Of a stretch of 64,000 nucleotides of DNA, positions 54,540 to 62,049 are shown piece by piece. The position numbers and the translations under genes are program-made. Origin of the DNA: Mesonia hippocampi (GTDB lineage Bacteria; Bacteroidota; Bacteroidia; Flavobacteriales; Flavobacteriaceae); the NCBI RefSeq assembly GCF_014197445.1, contig NZ_JACIFO010000011.1, positions 1-64,000 of the forward strand. Reading direction: 5' to 3'. The notes under the pieces were generated by a model. The model worked only from the letters and a program-made list of their open reading frames with translations. It was not told the origin of the DNA and did not search any database. Within the stretch, counting starts at the first letter, position 1, and the number at the start of each line of letters is the position of its first letter.

Positions 54540-56168
54540 ATGGATATTAAGTTTAACAAAAACGAAGACCACAATAAGCTATTAGTCTCTGATTTAAACC
54601 ATAAATTAAAAAAAGTTTATCTAGGAGGCGGCGAAAAAAATATTGAGAAACACCACAAAAAAGGTAAACTCACAGCGCGTGAACGTATAGATTACCTGCT
54701 GGACAACCCTAAGGATGCGATAGAAATTGGAGCCTTTGCAGGCGATGAAATGTATGCAGAACATGGCGGATGCCCTAGCGGTGGTGTAGTTATAAAAATT
54801 GGAAAAGTAGCAGGACAGCAAGTTATTGTTGTTGCAAACGACGCTACGGTGAAGGCTGGAGCTTGGTTTCCGATAACTGGAAAGAAAAATTTACGTGCGC
54901 AAGAAATATCGATAGAAAACAGACTTCCTATCATCTACCTTGTAGATAGTGCTGGAGTTTACCTACCAATGCAAGACGAGATTTTCCCCGATAAAGAGCA
55001 TTTTGGTAGAATTTTTAGAAATAATGCCGTAATGAGCAGTATGGGAATCACCCAAATTGCAGCCGTTATGGGAAGCTGTGTAGCGGGAGGTGCTTACCTA
55101 CCTATTATGAGCGATGAAGCGCTTATTGTTGATAAAACAGGGAGTATTTTCTTAGCAGGGAGCTACCTTGTTAAAGCGGCCATCGGAGAAACTATCGATA
55201 ATGAAACCCTTGGAGGAGCTACTACCCATTGCGAGATTAGTGGCGTAACCGATTATAAAGCTAAAGATGATAAAGATGCTTTAGATACCATAAAAAATAT
55301 TATGGATAAAATTGGAGAACCCGAAAAAGCTGGTTTTAACCGTAAAGCTGCTATGCCTCCTAAGTTAGACCAAAATGAAATTTTTGGAATCCTACCAGAA
55401 AAACGTAGCGACCAATACGATATGAAAGAAATTATTAAACGCTTGGTTGATAATTCTGAATTTGAAGAATATAAAGCAGATTACGGGAAAACCATTATTA
55501 CAGGCTATGCCCGTATAGATGGCTGGGCTGTAGGAATTGTTGCCAACCAACGTAGTATTGTAAAAACAAAAAAAGGAGAAATGCAATTTGGGGGCGTTAT
55601 CTATTCTGATTCTGCCGATAAAGCAACTCGCTTTATTGCTAATTGCAACCAGAAAAAAATTCCGCTTGTTTTCCTACAAGACGTTACCGGTTTTATGGTG
55701 GGAAGCAAAAGCGAACATGGAGGCATTATAAAAGATGGAGCAAAAATGGTTAATGCAGTAAGCAACTCTGTTGTTCCTAAGTTTACAGTAGTATTAGGGA
55801 ACTCTTACGGAGCTGGAAACTATGCCATGTGCGGAAAAGCATACGACCCACGTTTAATTTTTGCTTGGCCAAGTGCAGAACTGGCTGTAATGAGTGGAAA
55901 CTCTGCGGCTAAAGTATTGTTACAAATAGAAACCGCTTCCTTAAAGAAAAAAGGACAAGAATTAACCGAAGAGAAAGAAAAAGAACTTTACGATAAAATA
56001 AAAGCCAATTACGATAAGCAAATTAGTCCGTATTATGCTGCTGCCAGAATTTGGACCGATGCGGTAATTAATCCGTTAGACACCAGAAAATGGATTTCGA
56101 CAGGAATAGAAGCGGCTAACCATGCGCCGATTAAAAAAGATTTTAACCTTGGAGTTATTCAAACCTAA
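54540..56168 (+). CDS. Acyl-CoA carboxylase, beta (carboxyltransferase) subunit
   Basis: A 542-residue MCCB/PCCB-type carboxyltransferase. Motifs: KGKLTARERIDYLLD, VDSAGVYLPMQDEIFPD, MGSCVAGGAYLPIMSDE, LQDVTGFMVGSKSEHGGI and NSYGAGNYAMCGKAYDP. The sequence is closer to 3-methylcrotonyl-CoA or propionyl-CoA carboxylase than to AccD; the substrate cannot be fixed. The biotin carboxylase subunit is not in this window. A terminator follows. Confidence 0.92.
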   Translation: MDIKFNKNEDHNKLLVSDLNHKLKKVYLGGGEKNIEKHHKKGKLTARERIDYLLDNPKDAIEIGAFAGDEMYAEHGGCPSGGVVIKIGKVAGQQVIVVANDATVKAGAWFPITGKKNLRAQEISIENRLPIIYLVDSAGVYLPMQDEIFPDKEHFGRIFRNNAVMSSMGITQIAAVMGSCVAGGAYLPIMSDEALIVDKTGSIFLAGSYLVKAAIGETIDNETLGGATTHCEISGVTDYKAKDDKDALDTIKNIMDKIGEPEKAGFNRKAAMPPKLDQNEIFGILPEKRSDQYDMKEIIKRLVDNSEFEEYKADYGKTIITGYARIDGWAVGIVANQRSIVKTKKGEMQFGGVIYSDSADKATRFIANCNQKKIPLVFLQDVTGFMVGSKSEHGGIIKDGAKMVNAVSNSVVPKFTVVLGNSYGAGNYAMCGKAYDPRLIFAWPSAELAVMSGNSAAKVLLQIETASLKKKGQELTEEKEKELYDKIKANYDKQISPYYAAARIWTDAVINPLDTRKWISTGIEAANHAPIKKDFNLGVIQT

Positions 56169-56180
56169 TCAAACTTTTAT

Positions 56181-56209
56181 AATAACCCAAAGACTGTCTT
56201 TGGGTTATT
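56181..56209 (+). terminator. Intrinsic terminator
   Basis: AATAACCCAAAGA and TCTTTGGGTTATT pair around CTG and are followed by T-rich sequence, after the carboxylase gene. Confidence 0.85.
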
Positions 56210-56312
56210 TTTATTTTTTATTATCATATTACAATAAAAAGTACAGCCTATTCTTGTACTTAACCTTGTTGCTCTCGCTAAAAACAAGTGCTAAATAAAT
56301 AAGTTTTGTTTT

Positions 56313-56343
56313 TTGAATACAACTATTTTTTTATGTAAATTCG
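56313..56343 (+). promoter_or_regulatory. Promoter of tRNA-Pro
   Basis: TTG (56313-56315), a 20-base spacer and TAAATTCG (56336-56343; consensus TAnnTTTG, one mismatch). The expected start near 56350 lies 14 bases before the tRNA. Confidence 0.5.
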
Positions 56344-56363
56344 CATCGCTTAAAAATTAATTT

Positions 56364-56438
56364 CGGGATGTAGCTTAGTCCGGTTAAAGTGCACGTCTGG
56401 GGGGCGTGAGATCGGAGGTTCGAATCCTCTCATCCCGA
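56364..56438 (+). tRNA. tRNA-Pro(GGG)
   Basis: The acceptor arms CGGGATG and CATCCCG pair fully. The anticodon stem CACGT/GCGTG encloses the loop CTGGGGG, which gives anticodon GGG. The T arm has GGTTCGAATCC. The 3' CCA is not encoded (discriminator A, then CT). tRNA genes are common integration sites and accessory genes follow directly, but no second copy of the tRNA 3' end was seen within the window. Confidence 0.95.
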
Positions 56439-56589
56439 CTAACAAAAACATTAATTAATTGATAATAAATCAATTAAGTTTTTTTCAGCTTCTAAAAATG
56501 CACAAAAAATTAGCCTCTTTTACTATTATTCAATTAACACGGTAATCCTATTCCTTTCAGTATTAAGTTGAAATAATATTTTGCCGTAA

Positions 56590-56943
56590 TTATCCAAAAA
56601 AACAACCGTAATTATCATCATTAATTACAGCTATTATTTCGTCTAAATGAGTTGATTTTGGAAAAGGCTTGTAACGCTCCCATTTTTCGCTTGCTCGTTT
56701 CCAATATAAATTCCATTCTTTGGTTGATTTATAAAATCTAATTTTAGCGAATTCAATATTTTGTATTTCTTCAGGGTTATCCCAAAAAGGTCTTATTTCA
56801 TACAGAATTACAATTTTACCATCGTAGGAATACCCATAATCTAATTTTTTACGGATTGATTTTTCTTCTGGCCGTAACTTTTCAACATATTTTTTTATTA
56901 TAAACTCATTTATATCAATTACATTATCTTTCATTTTTTTCAC
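56590..56943 (-). CDS. DUF3024 domain-containing protein
   Basis: A 117-residue soluble protein with DUF3024 hallmarks: EIRPFWDNPEEIQNIEFAKI, EWNLYWKRASEKWERY and a C-terminal DNYGCFFG. The family is small, widespread and uncharacterised; members are often found in variable regions. It is the first gene after the tRNA and points toward it. Confidence 0.8.
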   Translation of the reverse strand: MKKMKDNVIDINEFIIKKYVEKLRPEEKSIRKKLDYGYSYDGKIVILYEIRPFWDNPEEIQNIEFAKIRFYKSTKEWNLYWKRASEKWERYKPFPKSTHLDEIIAVINDDNYGCFFG

Positions 56944-57100
56944 TTTTTAGCTTATACAAAATTTCTAACAAGTATAATAAAAAAGTTTAACAACTTCTCT
57001 TCTAAGCAACACTTATAAAAAATCGTTTGCCATAGCAAAAAGTGGTTTACCTTATGATGCTACTTATAAAAATACTTTGGTTTAAAAAAGTATAAATTTT

Positions 57101-57128
57101 ATTTGTTTTTTACCTCAGTTCTTTGTTG
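57101..57128. repeat. 28-base direct repeat, copy A
   Basis: It starts ATTTGTTTTTTACCTC and ends GTTCTTTGTTG; copy B at 58680-58707 differs at 2 positions. The TTGTTG core at 57123 is followed by TGC. It lies downstream of the DUF2938 gene. Confidence 0.8.
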
Positions 57129-57163
57129 TGCGTTCGTTTTTTGCTTATATTATCTTTCTGTGA

Positions 57164-57652
57164 TTACAAAAGTTTAATTTTATTAATCAATAACGCGCTT
57201 AGAAATAGTCCGATACCATAAATACTATGGATAATTAAACTCATCAAACGGGCTTTATTAGGGTCTGGCAAATTTGCTCCTGCAATTCCAAATCCAAAAG
57301 CTGGTTGCATTAAAAAGAAAGGAGCAACCATTGTTAATATACCAATTACCAAGGCTGGAAAAAGAGAAGGACTTTCTACCCATTTTTTACCAAATAATAT
57401 TACAAGTAAAAAGGCAAAAGCAATGCCTATAAAGTAATGTGCAAATTGCCCAATGATTTGTTCATTTTTTATTATTGGAGCGTCAAATATTTTATTGTGA
57501 AAAAATTTCCCCTTAAAAATATGACCTATCCATCTTCCTAAAAATCTATAATCTAGACCGTTTATTCCAAATTGCTTTAAAATAAATGCGTAAATATCCA
57601 TCGTAGCGGTAGCACCAATGCCTATGAGGATTATTTTAATTATTGTGTTCAT
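57164..57652 (-). CDS. DUF2938 membrane protein
   Basis: A 162-residue protein with four predicted transmembrane helices and the DUF2938 features GIGATATMDIYAFILKQFG, GQFAHYFIGIAFAFLLV and MQPAFGFGIAGANLPDPNKAR. Function is unknown. It lies 69 bases after the AraC-type regulator gene on the same strand, with no cassette-boundary motif between them. The regulator may therefore control it. Confidence 0.8.
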   Translation of the reverse strand: MNTIIKIILIGIGATATMDIYAFILKQFGINGLDYRFLGRWIGHIFKGKFFHNKIFDAPIIKNEQIIGQFAHYFIGIAFAFLLVILFGKKWVESPSLFPALVIGILTMVAPFFLMQPAFGFGIAGANLPDPNKARLMSLIIHSIYGIGLFLSALLINKIKLL

Positions 57653-57721
57653 CGCTTCTAAATTTTGTTAAACATTGAGCAATGATAGCATGCTTTTAGG
57701 GTATATTCATAGGATTTTGTT

Positions 57722-58570
57722 TTAAAGAAATAGTACTTTTTTAAAATTTTTACGAAATGATTTAGGCGTATGTCCTGTGTGTTTTTTAAAAAAGCGAATA
57801 AAATACGCAGGGTCTTCATAACCTAATTTATAAGCAATTTCATTTATTTGGTTTGATGTTGCTAATAATAACCTTTTAGATTCAAGCACTATTTGCTCAT
57901 TAATCATTTGAGAACAAGTTTTTCCTAATAATTTTTTGGTAACACTATTAAGCTTATATGGGGTTTGATGTAAAACATTAGCATAGTCTGAAACTCGTTT
58001 TTTTTCAAAAACATGTTGTTCTATTTGAAGTATTAAATTGTCTAATATCTCTTGCTCTTCAAGTGTTTGAGTATTATGGAAATTTGTTTGTTTACTATTT
58101 TCACGATCTAATAGTATTAATAAAATATCTAAGTTTGCTTTTATTACATTTTCAAATCCCTTTGATTTCTCTTTAAACTCTTTGAAGATATTTTTAGAAG
58201 TACTTAAAATGTTGCCAAAACCAAATTGATTAAATGTATAAAAGTTTTTCTGAGTTACTTTTGCCAAAAGCAGATTGCCATAATATTTTGAACTAAAAGT
58301 AATAAGATACCCCTTACTTCCTTTTTGAAGGATGAGTTCATGAACTTGCCCGGGTCGTAAAAATGTAACTGTATTTGCAGCTACAGGAATCTCTTTAAAA
58401 TCTACATGATGTTTTCCTCTAGCTTTATCTAAAATCATTAAGAAAAAGAAGTCGTGACGATGCAAACCTTCTTCCATATTTTTGTCTAAGTATATATCTT
58501 CAAAACGAATAATATGAAAGCTCTCCAAATGAGAAGGTGCATATATGTTTCTTATTATTATTTCTTGCAT
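57722..58570 (-). CDS. AraC-family transcriptional regulator
   Basis: A 282-residue regulator. The N-terminal half is a cupin-like sensing domain (GLHRHDFFFLMILDKARGKH, TFLRPGQVHELIL). The C-terminal half carries two helix-turn-helices of AraC type: ESKRLLLATSNQINEIAYKLGYEDPAYFIRFFKKHTG in part, ending TPKSFRK. The ligand is unknown. It precedes the DUF2938 gene and probably regulates it. Confidence 0.9.
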   Translation of the reverse strand: MQEIIIRNIYAPSHLESFHIIRFEDIYLDKNMEEGLHRHDFFFLMILDKARGKHHVDFKEIPVAANTVTFLRPGQVHELILQKGSKGYLITFSSKYYGNLLLAKVTQKNFYTFNQFGFGNILSTSKNIFKEFKEKSKGFENVIKANLDILLILLDRENSKQTNFHNTQTLEEQEILDNLILQIEQHVFEKKRVSDYANVLHQTPYKLNSVTKKLLGKTCSQMINEQIVLESKRLLLATSNQINEIAYKLGYEDPAYFIRFFKKHTGHTPKSFRKNFKKVLFL

Positions 58571-58872
58571 CTAACACGCTTATTTAGATTATATTAAAGA
58601 AGCCTAACTTACAGGTATGTGATTACGCTGAAAACACACCTCTACTATATAATGTTTTAACAATAAAACTTCATAATATATTTGTTTTTCACCTCCGTTC
58701 TTTGTTGGCAACAGTTTTCATCACATATATTCATTAAAAATTGAAATCAGAACCGATTGAAATATTATTGCTCTTCTCAAAATTCCAGGATGAATTTTAT
58801 AAAAGATGTCACTTATATGTGGTCGGTCGGGATTTTAAAACCGAATCCTTGTCCATCAGATCAAATGTTATG
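58571..58872. other. 302-base gap with repeat copy B
   Basis: Apart from repeat copy B (58680-58707), no gene is supported. Short frames here lack coding character. The part after the repeat may be the 3' untranslated end of the WG-repeat gene unit. Confidence 0.5.
58680..58707. repeat. 28-base direct repeat, copy B
   Basis: It starts ATTTGTTTTTCACCTC and ends GTTCTTTGTTG, 26/28 identical to copy A at 57101. It is followed by GCAAC, so the TTGTTG core here sits in TTGTTGGCAAC. Confidence 0.8.
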
Positions 58873-59973
58873 TTATTTTATTTCTCCATTTCTTATTGTT
58901 ACACAAATTAGTTTATATCCATCGTCAGTTCGTAAAAATTCGTAATGATTTTGTGATAAGTCCTTTTTGTTTTTATGAGTTATAATGATTGTCATTGTTG
59001 GATAAATCGATTCATTGGCTTCACCACAATTATTGAAATATTTTTCAAATTCAACTCCATTAAACATAAAAGGATTTAAACCACCTTTGGATATAAAATA
59101 TTCACAAGAAGGTTGCAAAATTTCAAATAAACTGTTTTTTAGAATTGAGAAATTGTCGGTAATAAATTTTTCTCTGCTTGTTTTAGTCCAACCTCCTGGA
59201 GACTTCCATGTAATCGTACCATAAGATGCATTTATCAATTTCTCTGGTGTAAGCTTAATGTATAAATCATTTTTAAGCCATTGTATAAACTCTTTTTCAA
59301 AATCAACAAATGAGTAGTGACTACCATCAACTGCTAAAAAAGATTTTCTTATTGTATCGGAATTTGGAGATGCAGCCTTTGCAAGGGAAAAAAAGTTTAA
59401 ATTATTGCTGAGTTTAAAGTTATTAATTAGTACATTGTTGTTAGTGTCAATAAGAAGTTCCCGACCACCAATCCATCTATAATGCTCTCCTCCATCCCAA
59501 TATTTTTTTTCAGCACCTTTAAGTGCGATTATCATTCCATTCCTGACTCTTGTCAAGTCGTTATATTCTGCTGGAATTACTATATCCCCACTTTTATTAA
59601 ATATTCCTACTTTGTCATTTTTTTTGTCTCTAAAACGAATAAAGCCTTCACTTTCACAGTCAGGCGTATTATCAAATATGTACAAACTATCTCTGCCTAT
59701 AATTTCACCTTGTTTAGTTAGATAGTAATTTTTCCAACTTCCGTTAATTTCTTCTGCAACTGCAATTATATTTTCAAATTTCCCTGCACTCGTAAAGCCG
59801 GTAAATTTTGGTTCTATTTTCACAACTCCATTTTCGTCTTTATAACCTATCAATGTCGTGTCTTTATTCCAAAATGAAGTCCAAGTACCGTTACTTTGTC
59901 CAAATAAAGTTAAATTTGAAATTGCTGTAAGGAAAATCAATATGTATAATTTCATTGTCATTTGTTGTGTCAT
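58873..59973 (-). CDS. Exported WG-repeat-like protein
   Basis: A 366-residue exported protein. A signal peptide occupies about residues 1-26 (LIFLTAISNLTLFGQ). The first half has WG-repeat-like units: IGYKDENGVVKIEPKFTGF, ITKQG-like LTKQGEIIGRD, and VGIFNKSGDIVIPAEYNDL. The second half has no recognised domain; it holds two cysteines (CEYF, NNCGE). WG repeats form beta folds and occur in surface and toxin-related proteins. ATG 59961 (MKLYILIF) is an alternative start. Function unknown. Confidence 0.72.
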   Translation of the reverse strand: MTQQMTMKLYILIFLTAISNLTLFGQSNGTWTSFWNKDTTLIGYKDENGVVKIEPKFTGFTSAGKFENIIAVAEEINGSWKNYYLTKQGEIIGRDSLYIFDNTPDCESEGFIRFRDKKNDKVGIFNKSGDIVIPAEYNDLTRVRNGMIIALKGAEKKYWDGGEHYRWIGGRELLIDTNNNVLINNFKLSNNLNFFSLAKAASPNSDTIRKSFLAVDGSHYSFVDFEKEFIQWLKNDLYIKLTPEKLINASYGTITWKSPGGWTKTSREKFITDNFSILKNSLFEILQPSCEYFISKGGLNPFMFNGVEFEKYFNNCGEANESIYPTMTIIITHKNKKDLSQNHYEFLRTDDGYKLICVTIRNGEIK

Positions 59974-60016
59974 TCTATAATAACAGTTAACGAATTTGTT
60001 AGCTTGTTGCCAGTAG

Positions 60017-60345
60017 TTATTTTATGTTATTTACCCAATTCACAATGTACTCTTTAAAAGCTAAGTCTACGTTATAAACTTCATTCGTTTTCCAGTCAAT
60101 TCCACTTTTGGTCATAAAGTGATTTAGTTCACTAATTAATTTGAATTCTATATTCGGATTTTCAATATTATCTAATTCAGTTTTGCTTTATTTTGGGTCA
60201 ATTAAAATGTCTTGTTCTCCGATAATTACTAAAGTAGGGAAATTTATATTTTTATATGTTTTCGTGCCGTCAATTCGAGCAAATTCTACATTATGAGGCA
60301 TTAAATAATTAGAAAATAATTTTTTAAAATTTCTAGTTTATATTA
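60017..60345 (-). pseudogene. Alpha/beta hydrolase C-terminal remnant
   Basis: Read on the minus strand: LMPHNVEFARIDGTK, NINFPTLVIIGEQDILIDPK, then a TAA in frame, then FKLISELNHFMTKSGIDW up to the stop at 60017. PTLVIxGxxD (acid residue) and the His near the end (LNHF) are the usual C-terminal landmarks of serine hydrolases. The N-terminal nucleophile part is missing and another stop lies near 60345. Broken by truncation and an internal stop. Confidence 0.7.
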
Positions 60346-60393
60346 CGAATTGTTTGGAATCACTAATTTAGTAAATAAAATGTTTTCAGAAGA

Positions 60394-60570
60394 TTAGATA
60401 CCATTTTTTATTATTAAAATACCAAATAAGATTAAAATAACTGAAAATGAAAATAAGGTATAACCTCCCCAAATAAAACTCATTTTCTTTTTTATTTTAA
60501 TATTTATATAAACCATAACAGCTATAAATAAACCTAAAAGTAGCATCGGAAGTCCTATAAGTAAATTCAT
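60394..60570 (-). CDS. 58-residue two-helix membrane protein
   Basis: A short frame, MNLLIGLPMLLLGLFIAVMV ... IKIKKKMSFIWGG ... ILILFGILIIKNGI. It has two hydrophobic helices separated by a basic loop (KIKKK), as expected for an inner-membrane hairpin with the loop inside. It lies 9 bases after a tiny lipoprotein frame on the same strand. I recognise no family; the clear topology favours a real gene. Confidence 0.5.
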   Translation of the reverse strand: MNLLIGLPMLLLGLFIAVMVYINIKIKKKMSFIWGGYTLFSFSVILILFGILIIKNGI

Positions 60571-60579
60571 TTTTAATAA

Positions 60580-60660
60580 TTATTTATTGGCAGATTCAAG
60601 ATTAATCTTTTTACAAGCAATAAGAATGGTCAAAATCGATATGTAGATTGCTTTTTTCAT
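60580..60660 (-). CDS. 26-residue putative lipoprotein
   Basis: The frame MKKAIYISILTILIAC followed by KKINLESANK has a basic start, a hydrophobic core and a lipobox LIAC with Cys16. The mature peptide would be 11 residues. It may be a micro-lipoprotein or a truncated lipoprotein whose body was lost. It directly follows the palindromic element at 60666-60743. Confidence 0.4.
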   Translation of the reverse strand: MKKAIYISILTILIACKKINLESANK

Positions 60661-60665
60661 ATTAC

Positions 60666-60743
60666 TGCCAACGGTTTGGCTATGAAGCTGTAGGCTTGTG
60701 TTGCGCCTGCGGCAAGCCTATGCTTTATGAGCCATTGTTGTGC
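60666..60743. repeat. Long imperfect palindrome, cassette-boundary (attC-like) element
   Basis: Outer ends TGCCAACGG and CATTGTTGTGC are complementary at their CAAC/GTTG cores. A middle stem TGGCT/AGCCA and AAGC/GCTT follows, and an inner perfect stem TAGGCTTG (60691-60698) / CAAGCCTA (60713-60720). The loop is GC-rich. The layout (CAAC ... GTTG ends, long imperfect stem) resembles integron attC sites, but the end boxes are not the canonical RYYYAAC/GTTRRRY. Confidence 0.65.
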
Positions 60744-61571
60744 TTAGTTTTGTTTTACTCCATTTCTCGTTCCATGCTCACTGACACCAAACTCTTCTTT
60801 GTATTTCAGCTCTTCAAAGATGGGATTCAAGTCTTCTTGTGGAATTTCATTTAAGTCCATCAAATCATATAAAGCATGACCGATTTGTGTAAGCTTAAAA
60901 TTCTCAGGAATAACTTCATTCCTTGTAACCATCATAAGATTATTCTGGTCAATAATTCCAAGGTTTACCAAATCGAAAATATCTTGTTTTAATATTTCTA
61001 ATTCAAAAGAAAATTGTGCGTTCGGATACCAAGAATAAACTTCTTTCATTAACTCATTAGTGTTGTATAAAACATCCTTTTGTGCAAAAAAAGAAATAAC
61101 ACAATATTTTCTATAAGTAAAGCTTTCAGCCATTGATAAAATTTGATTTGCTGTCTCAGATGATATTCCAGTATCAAATGTTGCTTTCTCAAAAATCTTC
61201 GAAATATATTTTATTTTTTTCTCTTGGTATTGGTCTTTACACTTTAATAATACTCCCTCAAATAATTCTTCAGCAGAACTCCTTCCATTAGTATTGTCAA
61301 AAAATGAATCTTGTCTTATTTGAACTCCTAAATCAAGGTTATTCTGAATTCCTGTAAACATAAAAGCAGCGGATGCAGCAGTTCTGGCATTTTCTCTTTC
61401 CGCTAATTTCCTGCTAATTATTTCTTTAATCCCACTTGTCAATGCCACACCTAATCCACCACCTAAAATTGCTCCTGCAGGTCCTCCTATTAAACCGATT
61501 GCTCCACCTGCAACTCCACCAGCAATATCAGCTCCTGTTTCTAAATATTTTTTTATCTTATCCTTATCCAT
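60744..61571 (-). CDS. Glycine-zipper protein of unknown function
   Basis: A 275-residue protein. The N-terminal 50 residues contain a dense glycine zipper (IAGGVAGGAIGLIGGPAG, AILGGGLGVALTSG), which could insert in or associate with a membrane. The rest is helical and charged (RKLAERENARTAASAAFMFTG, YQEKKIKYISKIFEKATFD) and ends in a segment like a winged helix (QDIFDLVNLGIIDQNN, KLTQIGHALYDLMDL). No signal peptide. The last residues run up to the cassette-boundary palindrome. I do not recognise the family; zipper plus accessory context would suit a toxin or defence effector, which is inference only. Confidence 0.65.
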   Translation of the reverse strand: MDKDKIKKYLETGADIAGGVAGGAIGLIGGPAGAILGGGLGVALTSGIKEIISRKLAERENARTAASAAFMFTGIQNNLDLGVQIRQDSFFDNTNGRSSAEELFEGVLLKCKDQYQEKKIKYISKIFEKATFDTGISSETANQILSMAESFTYRKYCVISFFAQKDVLYNTNELMKEVYSWYPNAQFSFELEILKQDIFDLVNLGIIDQNNLMMVTRNEVIPENFKLTQIGHALYDLMDLNEIPQEDLNPIFEELKYKEEFGVSEHGTRNGVKQN

Positions 61572-62049
61572 TTGATTGGGACATTTTTAAATTAAGCACA
61601 ACTTCTATACACCCTCAAATATATATAACTTTTTAAGAAAAAAGACTTAACTATATATTGTATTTCACTGTTTTTATAAAGTATTCTGAAGGTGCTTTTA
61701 GTTTGTGTCCAATGTTTTTATAAGAAATATTGGAGGTATATTGGACTCAATATGGACTCACCTTGCACTTACCTAGGGTTGTATAAGTTCCATAAGCTCA
61801 TCGTAACACAGCCTAAAAACAGTCGTTAAAAAGCTAAATAACTTCCCTCTTAATCAACATTTACAAAGCTACACTAGCCTATACAATTTCTAAGCTAGCT
61901 ACCTAATATAAAAGTAGTATGCCCTTTTCTCGCGTAGCAACATTGAAAAAAATACGTAGAGGTACGTATTTCTTTTTACGCATCTCTTATCGAACTTGCA
62001 CAGAAATAAACATTATCCAATTCTAAAAATTAAATATATAATCTTTGTC
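61572..62049. other. 478-base gap with a palindromic operator-like site
   Basis: No gene is supported. The part near 61735-61765 has short repeats (ATTGGACTCAATATGGACTC). The last part holds the TACGTA palindrome listed separately and is the likely control region of the adhesin gene. Confidence 0.5.
61950..61971. promoter_or_regulatory. TACGTA inverted repeat upstream of the adhesin gene
   Basis: AAATACGTA (61950-61958) and TACGTATTT (61963-61971) flank GAGG; each half contains the palindrome TACGTA. A further TTTTTACGC follows at 61974. It lies about 80 bases before the ATG and looks like a dimeric regulator site. Confidence 0.5.

Noticed and set aside
61680-61790. Possible integrase remnant on the minus strand near the TTGGACTC repeats
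   Set aside because: The short translated stretch lacks any recombinase motif and contains stops; too weak to call.
56411-62049. Integrated element with duplicated tRNA-Pro 3' end
   Set aside because: No second copy of the tRNA 3' sequence and no integrase gene were found in the window.
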